A stretch of 64,000 nt of DNA, taken from UBA9732 sp963599445 (GTDB taxonomy: Bacteria > Spirochaetota > Spirochaetia > Sphaerochaetales > Sphaerochaetaceae). The notes beneath the pieces are model-generated. The model saw only the letters and a list, made by a program, of their open reading frames with translations. It was not told the origin of the DNA and did not search any database. The stretch spans positions 62,001-126,000 of the forward strand of contig CAVBWZ010000008.1 of assembly GCA_963599445.1 (NCBI GenBank), given 5' to 3'. Positions 36,983-44,786 of this stretch are shown one piece after another (position 1 is the first letter of the stretch; every line of letters begins with the position of its first letter). The translations under genes were made by a program, and so were the position numbers.

Positions 36983-37651
36983 ATGAAGAAGAAAGCAATC
37001 GCTATCGCTTTGGTTCTGGTTGTGGCACTTGGTTCCGTCTTTGCCGCAAAGGGTTCGTTGTTCGCATCAAAGAGCGTTCCCTCCAACAAGGTTGGTGTCC
37101 AGCTTGGTTATGGTGCAAGGTCGTTTACTGTAAATGTCCCAGATATCAAAACAACGACCAATTATCTCAGTAGTGGTTTTTATGCCGCTGGTACATTTGA
37201 GTTTGGCGTTTCCAAGAACGTTGCTTTGAAGATGGAAGCTGGAATCAATACAATGGGTAAGTTGAAGACAACTACGAAGGTTGGTAGCCTTTCAAATGAT
37301 TCGAAAACTGCAACTGAGAACACCCCTGTCAACTTCACGGTCTTTACAGGTGTTGTATACGACCTTGCCCTCAACGACAAGCTTTCATTGGACCTTGGTG
37401 CTGGTATGGATGTCATGATTGGAAAGCTTTCGTCATCTGAGAATGCAAAGACGAACGCCGCATTCGGTCTTGGTGCTGAGGCCGGTGTTTCGTATGCAAT
37501 CGACAAGAACGTTTCCATCGTTGCTGGTGGAAAGTTCGGATGGCACTTCCTCAACTCCAATGATGACGTTCAGGATAGTTCAAGCAGCGACTATCACAAG
37601 ACCACGAACCTTACCTATAAGTTCTTTGGTGGACTTACATACTCACTGTAA
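36983..37651 (+). CDS. Outer-membrane beta-barrel protein
   Basis: 222 residues. ATG preceded by AAGGAG; signal peptide MKKKAIAIALVLVVALGSVFA; the mature part is strand-rich with repeated loops and ends NLTYKFFGGLTYSL with a terminal aromatic/Leu typical of assembled barrels. No narrower family recognised. Single-gene unit with its own terminator. Confidence 0.75.
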   Translation: MKKKAIAIALVLVVALGSVFAAKGSLFASKSVPSNKVGVQLGYGARSFTVNVPDIKTTTNYLSSGFYAAGTFEFGVSKNVALKMEAGINTMGKLKTTTKVGSLSNDSKTATENTPVNFTVFTGVVYDLALNDKLSLDLGAGMDVMIGKLSSSENAKTNAAFGLGAEAGVSYAIDKNVSIVAGGKFGWHFLNSNDDVQDSSSSDYHKTTNLTYKFFGGLTYSL

Positions 37652-37683
37652 CGAATAGCCTCTAGGCTGAATCGTACAGTTCA

Positions 37684-37718
37684 ATCCCCGGTGGAGTTTC
37701 CACTGGGGATTTTTTGGT
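37684..37718 (+). terminator. Intrinsic terminator of the barrel gene
   Basis: AATCCCC (37684-37690) pairs with GGGGATT (37706-37712), extended inwards by GTGGA/TCCAC, then a T-run. Confidence 0.9.
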
Positions 37719-37760
37719 TCTTCAAGGAAAGTTGGGGATTTGAAATAATGGGTGGCATCG

Positions 37761-38030
37761 CCATTGTACATCTGGACGTTCCAGTCCCAGCCTGTCCAAC
37801 GCGGTCTGGATTCAAGGATACGGAACGCTCAGGTACGGTCAGGAGCCATCAGGTACACTCAGACACATTCAGGTACGCTCTGAAGCGCTCTACAATTATC
37901 GAATTCAACCGTCTTCAAGCGTCTTGAGCGTCTCATCCGCCACAACTGCCTTAAGAGCTACAGACACCCTCATTTGTTTCAACAGTCTTCAACAGCCCCG
38001 TAGGCCCCAAGCGCTCAAACAGCCCCAACA
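37761..38030. repeat. Dispersed intergenic repeat, copy B
   Basis: About 270 bp matching 9323-9590 in the same orientation. The middle holds seven degenerate 10-bp units (CGGAACGCTC, AGGTACGGTC, AGGAGCCATC, AGGTACACTC, AGACACATTC, AGGTACGCTC, TGAAGCGCTC), one more than copy A, so unit number differs between copies. Confidence 0.85.
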
Positions 38031-38190
38031 TCCCTGTAGCAAGTACTACACTCACAAAACCCACCACACCAACCATGCTCACCATCGTTACGAAACGCTT
38101 ACAATTAACAAGCGAAAGTCCTAAAAAAGTGTGTTGGTGCGTGCAGTCCGTGATGTGCGTGACGCAAGTGTCGTGGATGTCTCACAAAGA

Positions 38191-38283
38191 AACCTGATGC
38201 GCTATGATGCGCCGTAGTCCGCATTGATACGCCATGGTCCGCCTTGGTACGCCTTCATACGCCTTGATGCGCCAGAGGAGCAC
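38191..38283. repeat. Tandem array with exact 10-bp period
   Basis: Nine consecutive 10-base units, each beginning GC after the first and ending GC, AC or CC, for example GCATTGATAC, GCCATGGTCC, GCCTTGGTAC, GCCTTCATAC, GCCTTGATGC. No spacer, no palindrome and no coding frame was seen. It lies about 130 bp upstream of the mraZ leader. Confidence 0.75.
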
Positions 38284-38410
38284 TGCGTTGGCTTTGCGGC
38301 GAGCACAGCTACCCCACGGATTTCCAAATCTCACCCTTTGTTAAGTAGATTTGAAAATTGCACAAAAATCATTCAAAAATTGTATCGGTCTCTAGTTGCT
38401 GTGAGCCCTA

Positions 38411-38481
38411 AAGTGGGGTAATTTTTCCTTGTAAGTGGTAAGTTTTCCCAAAATTTACCAAAAAACTAGGAGAAAGTGGTA
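38411..38481 (+). promoter_or_regulatory. Candidate MraZ-binding repeats upstream of mraZ
   Basis: AAGTGGGG at 38411-38418, AAGTGGTA at 38433-38440 and AAGTGGTA at 38474-38481, with an inverted TTACCA near 38455. MraZ proteins bind short direct repeats with GTGG-like cores before their own operon. The last copy lies just before the ATG, where binding could also block ribosome loading. Confidence 0.5.
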
Positions 38482-38485
38482 AAAA

Positions 38486-38938
38486 ATGACTGGTGAGTAC
38501 AGAAACACCATAGATGAAAAGGGACGCCTCATGATTCCTCCCAAAATCAGGGAGCAGCTTGGGTCCTTTGACAATCTCATGCTCACCAAGTCGGTTGACA
38601 ACACCCTTTGGCTGTTCACGAAGGAGGACTTCGACGCCTTGGACAGGGAGGTCAACTACAGTCCGCTTGCTTCGTTCAACAAGAATTCAAGGATAATCAA
38701 CATGATGGTCATAGCTCCGGCCAGAGAGGTGGAGCTGGACAAGACCGGAAGGTTGTCCATTCCACAGCTTCTTCGCGAGTTCGCAGGTCTCGACCCAAAG
38801 ACGGAGTGCGTCATCCAGGGCACGAAGGACAAGGTCGAGATAATGAGCGCAAAAAAGTACGACGAATACATGATCCAGTACAGGGATATGCTTGAAGGCG
38901 CCGGAAACGAGCTTAGCATGCAAAGGATGGACAAGTAG
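38486..38938 (+). CDS. mraZ: Division-cluster transcription factor MraZ
   Basis: 150 residues, AbrB-like double swapped-hairpin. The first repeat starts MTGEYRNTIDEKGRLMIPPKIREQL and the second has APAREVELDKTGRLSIPQLLREFAGL; DEKGR and DKTGR are the conserved DNA-binding signatures. First gene of the division cluster and likely autoregulator through the repeats just upstream. Confidence 0.94.
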   Translation: MTGEYRNTIDEKGRLMIPPKIREQLGSFDNLMLTKSVDNTLWLFTKEDFDALDREVNYSPLASFNKNSRIINMMVIAPAREVELDKTGRLSIPQLLREFAGLDPKTECVIQGTKDKVEIMSAKKYDEYMIQYRDMLEGAGNELSMQRMDK

Positions 38939-38940
38939 AA

Positions 38941-39888
38941 ATGCAGTTCGTCCATTATCCTGTAATGCACAACGAAGTCCTTGAATATCTGGTTCCAAGG
39001 AAGGCTGGAAGTACGCTTGTCGACTGCACTCTTGGAGAGGGCGGTCATTCGAAGCTGTTTCTTGATAGATACGGAGACCTCAACGTCATCGGCCTTGACA
39101 GGGATGCGGCCATTCAGGAGAAGGCCAAGGCCCGTCTCAGCGGCTATGGCGACAGGTTCCATGCGGTCAATGTGTGCTTCGACGATTTCTGGCGCAGCTA
39201 CGACGGCCCCAAAGTGGACCTCGTGTTGTTCGACCTTGGTATAAGCGTGTTCCATTATGTGGAGTCGGGAAGGGGTTTCAGCTTCAGGAACGACGAGCCT
39301 TTGGATATGAGACTTGGATGCAACGATGGTCTGTGCGCCGCAGATATAGTCAATACCTATGACGAAGAGAGACTTGCGGACATCATCTACGGATACGGTG
39401 AGGAGCGCTATTCAAGGCGCATAGCCTCTGCCATATGCGACTACAGGGAGTCCAAATCAATCGAGACGACCAAGGAGCTTGCAGACATAGTCTGGAACGC
39501 CGTCCCCGGCGAATACAGACACAGAAGGATACATCCTGCAACAAAGACGTTCCAGGCTCTAAGGATTGAAGTGAACGCAGAGCTTGACAGGATTGAGCCG
39601 GCCCTCGAAGGGGCTACCAAGGCCTTGAACCCTGGCGGTAGGATTGCGGTGATTACATTCCATTCGCTTGAGGACAGGCCTGTCAAATGGTTCTTCAAGG
39701 ACCATTGGAAGGAACTGGATGTCCTTACGAAGAAGCCAGTCGAGCCTACGTCTCAGGAATGTGAGGAGAACCCTCCTTCGAGGAGCGCAAAGCTCAGGGT
39801 TGCGGAGAAGAGAAGCGAGATAAAGACCCAGAAAGGAAAGGTCAACAAATACAAAGCCAACAGCGGTGTGGCGCAGGACGAAACATAA
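38941..39888 (+). CDS. rsmH: 16S rRNA (cytosine(1402)-N(4))-methyltransferase
   Basis: 315 residues. HYPVMHNEVLEYL at the N-terminus, the SAM motif DCTLGEGGHSKLFLD, LVLFDLGISVFHYVESGRGFSF and the C-terminal IAVITFHSLEDRPVKWFFKD are those of RsmH/MraW. The Arg-Gly spot usually read DLGVSSPQ has become DLGISVFH. It lies two bases after mraZ, as in most bacteria. Confidence 0.95.
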   Translation: MQFVHYPVMHNEVLEYLVPRKAGSTLVDCTLGEGGHSKLFLDRYGDLNVIGLDRDAAIQEKAKARLSGYGDRFHAVNVCFDDFWRSYDGPKVDLVLFDLGISVFHYVESGRGFSFRNDEPLDMRLGCNDGLCAADIVNTYDEERLADIIYGYGEERYSRRIASAICDYRESKSIETTKELADIVWNAVPGEYRHRRIHPATKTFQALRIEVNAELDRIEPALEGATKALNPGGRIAVITFHSLEDRPVKWFFKDHWKELDVLTKKPVEPTSQECEENPPSRSAKLRVAEKRSEIKTQKGKVNKYKANSGVAQDET

Positions 39889-39914
39889 AAAACAAGAGAT
39901 ATAAGGAGTGGAAC

Positions 39915-40262
39915 ATGAAGAACTCTGAAGATAGAAGTTTAAAACGCAGTGCTTTTCTTGGAAAGTCATCGGTCATAATGATGATTCTCTTCATCAATGT
40001 TTGCCTCATGGTTCCTGTCTGGCAGTCCGCCACCAACACTCAGCTCAGACGAAGACTCGCTGAGAGCGAGTCCCTCATAAAGGAGACGGAAGAGAGCAGA
40101 ATGGTCGTTACGGCTTCCATAGCTTCGAAGATGACTCCGGAATACCTTGTAGAGCAGTCCTCCGAGCGCAACATGGTCTTCAAACAGATTGGAGGTGCCA
40201 ATCAGGTCGGGGCCGTTGCAAATGCGAACGCCAACTCGAACACCGACTCCGTTGCGAATTAA
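39915..40262 (+). CDS. ftsL: FtsL-like division protein
   Basis: 115 residues with a short basic cytoplasmic tail, one membrane segment at about 19-38, and a helical stretch that would form a coiled coil (LRRRLAESESLIKETEESRMV). The C-terminus is low-complexity Ala/Asn. Identified by topology and place between rsmH and ftsW; FtsL proteins share little sequence. Expected to pair with FtsQ and with the FtsI/FtsW complex. Confidence 0.65.
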   Translation: MKNSEDRSLKRSAFLGKSSVIMMILFINVCLMVPVWQSATNTQLRRRLAESESLIKETEESRMVVTASIASKMTPEYLVEQSSERNMVFKQIGGANQVGAVANANANSNTDSVAN

Positions 40263-40294
40263 AGCAAAGCAATATCGACTCTGAGAGGTGGGCC

Positions 40295-41515
40295 ATGGGA
40301 CGTTTGGGATACGATGACTGGAACTTCATGGGAGAGGTCCAGAAGGAGCAAAGGATAAGGAAGGAATCCAAATCCAAGTCTGCGGGTTCCCTCAAAAGTT
40401 CGTTCGTCCTTGTCTGCGCAGTGTGCCTCCTTTCGTTCCTGGGGCTGGTGTGTGTATATTCTGCAAGTTTTCCTGTTGCAGTGAAGAATGGCCTGAATCA
40501 CTATTATTACCTGATAAATCAGTGCGTATATGTGGCGATTGGGATATTGTTGTTCGTCCTTGTCAATGTTTTGCCAACGGCGGCAATCAAGATTCTGTCT
40601 CCAATATTCATGTTCGCCTGTATAGTGCTGCTTGGTCTTGACGTTTTCATGGACGGTAGCATTCTGTTGTCATCAGATACGATTGGATTCGTCTACGTTG
40701 CCGTTGTGATGTACATGTCCCTCTATTTTGCAAACAGGAACAACACACTGACCAAACTCAGACAGCTCATAGTCCCAGGAGTGGGGTGTCTTCTGGTACT
40801 CGTCCTTCTGCTTTTGAAGAAGTCCTTCGCCTACGCACTCATGTTCATTGGCGTAGGGTCCGTGATGTTCATTGCTGGTGGAGTTGGGGTCTTTGGAATG
40901 GTTCTGCTTTTGCTGTATCTCCTGGTTCCTGTGCTCTCCATCGTTTTCTCGAAGTCCGATATCCTCCTTTCTGTTGCAAGGTTCCTCGTTCCTGGAGTCG
41001 GCTCCAGCGAAAGGGCCGGACAGGTTGCTGTCATAAGAACTTCGATAGCAAGCGGTGAACTGTTTGGAAAAGGCCTTGGAATGGGCGAGTACAAGACAGG
41101 TGAGATAGCCGACATGGCGGGAAAGTGCATCTTTGCAAATGTATGCGAAGAGACAGGGTTCTTTGGAGCCTTGGTCCTCATAGCAACGTTCCTTATCCTT
41201 GGCTTCATAGGCTACAGGATTGCAAGGTCGTTGCGCCGGCACGATGACTTCTACTCGAACATGGCTCTTGGCTGCACTACCGTCGTGGTATGGCAAATGA
41301 TAATAAACATCGCTTGGCTTTTGGGGTTCGTTCCTGGTGACGGAATACCTCTTCCGTTCTTCTCGTATGGACTTGAAATCGTCCCAGTACTCCTTGCATG
41401 CGGACTTGTCTACAAGGCATCGAGGCAAAAGCCAAACATAGACGATCCAAGGGTGGTGGAGACGATTCAGGACGAACTGATGTTCCCGGAGCGCTATGAG
41501 TTCGAGAAAGTTTGA
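40295..41515 (+). CDS. ftsW: FtsW-like SEDS protein lacking the catalytic Asp
   Basis: 406 residues, about ten membrane segments. The segment GELFGKGLGMGEY... IFANVCEETGFFG aligns without gaps to E. coli FtsW (GELWGQGLG... IFAIIGEELGYVG as I recall it). Within it the catalytic HTDF of SEDS glycosyltransferases is replaced by AGKC: Lys277 (codon 41123-41125) stands where the essential Asp should be. The LPE before it is IAD, the usual GxRRW and QPSE loop is not found, and SYGGSS reads SYGLEI. The frame is full length with normal codon use. I infer a structural, non-polymerising divisome subunit. Overlaps ftsQ by 20 bases. Confidence 0.88.
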   Translation: MGRLGYDDWNFMGEVQKEQRIRKESKSKSAGSLKSSFVLVCAVCLLSFLGLVCVYSASFPVAVKNGLNHYYYLINQCVYVAIGILLFVLVNVLPTAAIKILSPIFMFACIVLLGLDVFMDGSILLSSDTIGFVYVAVVMYMSLYFANRNNTLTKLRQLIVPGVGCLLVLVLLLLKKSFAYALMFIGVGSVMFIAGGVGVFGMVLLLLYLLVPVLSIVFSKSDILLSVARFLVPGVGSSERAGQVAVIRTSIASGELFGKGLGMGEYKTGEIADMAGKCIFANVCEETGFFGALVLIATFLILGFIGYRIARSLRRHDDFYSNMALGCTTVVVWQMIINIAWLLGFVPGDGIPLPFFSYGLEIVPVLLACGLVYKASRQKPNIDDPRVVETIQDELMFPERYEFEKV

Positions 41516-42242
41516 GTTCATAGTAGTAGTCCTCTTGGTCGTTCTGGTCTGCGCAGGAGTATATGTCGGCCTGCGCAACCTTTCGTATTTCAAGGTCACT
41601 TCCGTTGAGGTCTCAGTGGATGGACCTGTCTCCGAGGTGAGGTCCGACATTGAGCGTCTGGTCAACCCCTTGAAGGGTATGAACATATTGGAGGTCGATA
41701 CCAGAGCCTTGAAACGAAGCATCCAGGCTTTGGATGGAGTGGAATCGGCTGAGGTAAGAAAGTACTATCCCGACAAGATCATAGTATCGGTGACCTATCT
41801 GGACCTTACCGCAAAGGCCTACTGCGTGGATGAGGCCGGTACGGTTTCGTATTTCTTCGTGGATGGCTCGGACCTTATGGCTGCAAGCGCCAAGACATGG
41901 GAGGAGTTCGACAGGCTGCCAATAGTGGAGCTGAACCCTGCATACGCCCAAATGGTGCTCAAGTGGGGCAGCGACCAAGGCTTCGTCTCCATGGTTCCGC
42001 TGGTGGAGCATTTGGCCACCAATAGCTTGATAACAAGTATTAAATACGATAATAATAACGGTAGCGATTTTGGGAGGCTTGTCCTTTCTCTGCCGTCTTT
42101 GAACGCGCAGCTTTATGTGCGGGAGCTTGTCAGTGTCCAACGTCTAGATGAAGCGCTGGCTGTAATAGAGGACCAGTCATCCACAAATGGCAGTTCCGTC
42201 GTTTTCGACCTGTATGCGAATACTTTGGTCAAAAGGACATAG
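41496..42242 (+). CDS. ftsQ: Cell division protein FtsQ/DivIB
   Basis: 248 residues: basic tail, membrane segment at 7-26, POTRA domain (FKVTSVEVSVDG... ILEVDTRALKRSIQALDGVESAEVRKYYPDKIIVSV) and a beta domain. Typical FtsQ layout. It starts inside the 3' end of ftsW and is followed by ftsA after 11 bases. It links FtsA/FtsZ-side events with the FtsL/FtsI/FtsW side. Confidence 0.9.
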   Translation: MSSRKFEFIVVVLLVVLVCAGVYVGLRNLSYFKVTSVEVSVDGPVSEVRSDIERLVNPLKGMNILEVDTRALKRSIQALDGVESAEVRKYYPDKIIVSVTYLDLTAKAYCVDEAGTVSYFFVDGSDLMAASAKTWEEFDRLPIVELNPAYAQMVLKWGSDQGFVSMVPLVEHLATNSLITSIKYDNNNGSDFGRLVLSLPSLNAQLYVRELVSVQRLDEALAVIEDQSSTNGSSVVFDLYANTLVKRT

Positions 42243-42253
42243 GAGGACGTACA

Positions 42254-43498
42254 GTGGCTTCTGAGAAGATACTTATGGGTTTGGACATTGGTTCGTCCTG
42301 GGTGAGGGCTGTGGTAGGCTCTTTGTCCAAGGAAGGCCAGCTCATGGTGGACAGCATCTGCGAAAGGCCCAGCGAGGGCGTCAGGGCAGGTGTCGTCGTC
42401 AACATAGAGCAGACCCTCAAGACCATTTCCTCCGTGATCCAGGAAGCTGAGCTCCAGGCAGGCGTTGAGGTCCAAAGCGTCATAACCGGTGTTGGCGGCG
42501 CCTCCGTTGCAGGCTATCCGTCCCAAGGTGTGGTTGGGATAAACACCAAGGACCTTGAGATTTCGTCAAACGACATATACCACTCCCTTGAGGTCGCAAG
42601 GGCCTTTGAGCTTCCAGCCGACAGGGAGATACTCCATACGCTCGTTCAGGATTTCTCCGTTGACGGCAAGAGCGGTATCAAGGATCCTGTAGACATGACG
42701 GGCCACAGACTCGAAAGCCGTGTCCTCATAGTTACAGGCTCCGCCAGCAACTGCTCCAATACCAGAAGAACCCTCCAGAGGGCGGGGATGAACTCCTCAA
42801 GGCTCATACTCTCCCAGCTTGCAGATGCGGACGTCGTCCTCAGTGCAGACGAGAAGGAGATGGGAACGATTCTGATAAACATTGGAGGAAGCACCTCCAA
42901 CATGATCGTCTACCAGAACGGTTCGCCTTTCTACGTTGGCGGCGTCGACCTTGGATCGGGCAATGTTACGAACGACATAGCATACATCCTGAACAAGCCA
43001 AAGATGGTGGCCGAGCAGGTGAAGGTCGAAAGCGGATGCTGCTACATTCCATCCGTCTCGCCTGACGAGAAGATAATCATTCCGCAGGTTGGAGGCCTTC
43101 CCTCCATACAAATGCCAAAGAGGGAGCTTTGCAAGATAATCGAGCCACGCATGGCGGAGATATTCTCGCTTCTCAAGAAGGACCTTGACAACAAGCTCTC
43201 GCATGGCACGTTCGGCGGCGGCGTGGTGCTTGTGGGCGGAGGCTCCCTTCTTTCCGGCGTCACGGAACTTGCATCCGAGATATTCCGTATGCAGGCCCGC
43301 ATTGGCTTCCCTGAGGCCCTTCCAGGGCTCGACAGGTCGTACATAAACCCCAAATACACAACCGTGCTTGGCCTTCTTAAGACCGAGGCTAGAAAGGCCT
43401 CGAACTCCAGCGGAAGCCGTGGCAAGCCTGACAAGCGGTCAAAGAAGCCTGAAGGTGTGTTTGGAAAGTTGTCGGATTTCTTCAAGAAGATTATATAG
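42254..43498 (+). CDS. ftsA: Cell division protein FtsA
   Basis: 414 residues, actin-like FtsZ membrane tether. GTG start with AGGAGG upstream. Phosphate-1 motif MGLDIGSSWVRAVV, the 1C/SHS2 segment (VITGVGGASVAG), phosphate-2 ILINIGGSTSNMIVY, adenosine motif VVLVGGGSLLSGV and a C-terminal amphipathic helix FGKLSDFFKKII for membrane binding, after a basic linker. All key parts are present. Confidence 0.95.
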   Translation: MASEKILMGLDIGSSWVRAVVGSLSKEGQLMVDSICERPSEGVRAGVVVNIEQTLKTISSVIQEAELQAGVEVQSVITGVGGASVAGYPSQGVVGINTKDLEISSNDIYHSLEVARAFELPADREILHTLVQDFSVDGKSGIKDPVDMTGHRLESRVLIVTGSASNCSNTRRTLQRAGMNSSRLILSQLADADVVLSADEKEMGTILINIGGSTSNMIVYQNGSPFYVGGVDLGSGNVTNDIAYILNKPKMVAEQVKVESGCCYIPSVSPDEKIIIPQVGGLPSIQMPKRELCKIIEPRMAEIFSLLKKDLDNKLSHGTFGGGVVLVGGGSLLSGVTELASEIFRMQARIGFPEALPGLDRSYINPKYTTVLGLLKTEARKASNSSGSRGKPDKRSKKPEGVFGKLSDFFKKII

Positions 43499-43523
43499 AA
43501 CCATATAGCAAGAGGATTTGAAC

Positions 43524-44786
43524 ATGGATTTTGGCATTATCGAGGATTTGTTGCATGATGAACAGACACCACCTACCGACATAAAGGTCATAGGCGTTGG
43601 CGGTGCCGGTGGCAATGCTGTAAACAGAATGATTTCAAGTGGTCTCAAGAAGGTCACGTTCGTAGCCCTCAATACTGATGTCCAGGCTCTTCAGAGGTCT
43701 GATGCCCAGGTCAGAATCCCAATTGGAAAGGAGCTTACCGGAGGGCTTGGAGCCGGCGGCATCCCTGAGATGGGACAAAAGGCCGCAGAGGAGAGCAAGG
43801 ACGAGATAAGGGGTCTTCTGGAAGGCACAGACATGGTGTTCATCACAGCCGGCATGGGAGGTGGTACCGGAACCGGAGCCGCACCTGTTGTCGCTGAGAT
43901 TGCAAGAGGCCTGAACATCCTGACCGTTGCGGTCGTTACGACGCCGTTCGCATTCGAGGGAAGGAAGAAGCTTCAGTTTGCAAACGAAGGCATTGACAGG
44001 CTTAGAAAGCAGGTCGATACCCTCATCCTCATTCCAAACCAGTACCTTCTCAAGGTTGCGGAGAACAACACCCCAATAAAGCAGGCCTTCCTCATGGCCG
44101 ATGACGTCCTAAGACAGGGTGTACAGGGCATATCCGAGCTCATAACCGAGCCTGGTGAGATAAACATAGACTTTGCGGACGTAAGGACCGTCATGAAGGG
44201 CAAGGGCGATGCAATCATGGGAATAGGCCTTGGAGAAGGCGCCAACAGAGCAGTCGACGCCGCAAGGCAGGCCATAAACAACCCGCTTTTGGAGAACGCC
44301 AAGATAGATGGTGCAAAGAGCGTGCTTGTAAACCTTACGGCAAGCGATGGTCTTACGCTTCAGGAGTATCAGGACGTCGTTGAGATGATAACTGAGAACT
44401 GCGACCAGGACGCCCTTATCATTGCAGGTCAGGCATACAATCCTGATCTTGGAGACAAGGTCAAAGTCACCGTCGTCGCAACAGGTTTCGAGAGGGAGTC
44501 CGTCAATGTCGACATCCCAGAGTTCGAGAAGCCGAAGAAACGTTTCGACCAATTCATCAACTCCGCCGAGAGCAGACCTGCACAGCAGCCGTCCCAAGCT
44601 GCACCTGCACAGCCGACCGCTTCACAGGAAAAAGTTCAGAGAAAGCCTGAGGAGGTCATCTCCGTCAATAGATGGCAGGACCTTCAGCAACAGCTTGGAA
44701 GAAGACAGTCCCAGAGTGCGAACTCCAACGACTACTCCTTCCCAGCCATTCTGAGATATCAGAGACAGGATGACGACAATAGATGA
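43524..44786 (+). CDS. ftsZ: Cell division GTPase FtsZ
   Basis: 420 residues from the ATG at 43524 (AGAGGA nine bases upstream; a TTG two codons earlier is too close to it). GTP-binding GGGTGTG at about 112-118, T7 loop NIDFADVRTVM, and the C-terminal conserved peptide SFPAILRYQRQ after a Gln/Ser/Pro-rich linker, which would bind FtsA. Intact, unlike the FtsW and FtsI homologues. The end overlaps the xer gene start by 17 bases. Confidence 0.97.
   Translation: MDFGIIEDLLHDEQTPPTDIKVIGVGGAGGNAVNRMISSGLKKVTFVALNTDVQALQRSDAQVRIPIGKELTGGLGAGGIPEMGQKAAEESKDEIRGLLEGTDMVFITAGMGGGTGTGAAPVVAEIARGLNILTVAVVTTPFAFEGRKKLQFANEGIDRLRKQVDTLILIPNQYLLKVAENNTPIKQAFLMADDVLRQGVQGISELITEPGEINIDFADVRTVMKGKGDAIMGIGLGEGANRAVDAARQAINNPLLENAKIDGAKSVLVNLTASDGLTLQEYQDVVEMITENCDQDALIIAGQAYNPDLGDKVKVTVVATGFERESVNVDIPEFEKPKKRFDQFINSAESRPAQQPSQAAPAQPTASQEKVQRKPEEVISVNRWQDLQQQLGRRQSQSANSNDYSFPAILRYQRQDDDNR

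Larger units (their letters stand above)
37719..38410. other. Long non-coding region upstream of mraZ
   Basis: Contains repeat copy B (37761-38030), a CA-rich stretch, a 10-bp tandem array (38191-38283) and the mraZ leader. I see no gene; small open frames here overlap the repeats. Confidence 0.65.

Noticed and set aside
38191..38283. CRISPR-like array
   Set aside because: Units are contiguous 10-mers without spacers, and no cas genes are near.
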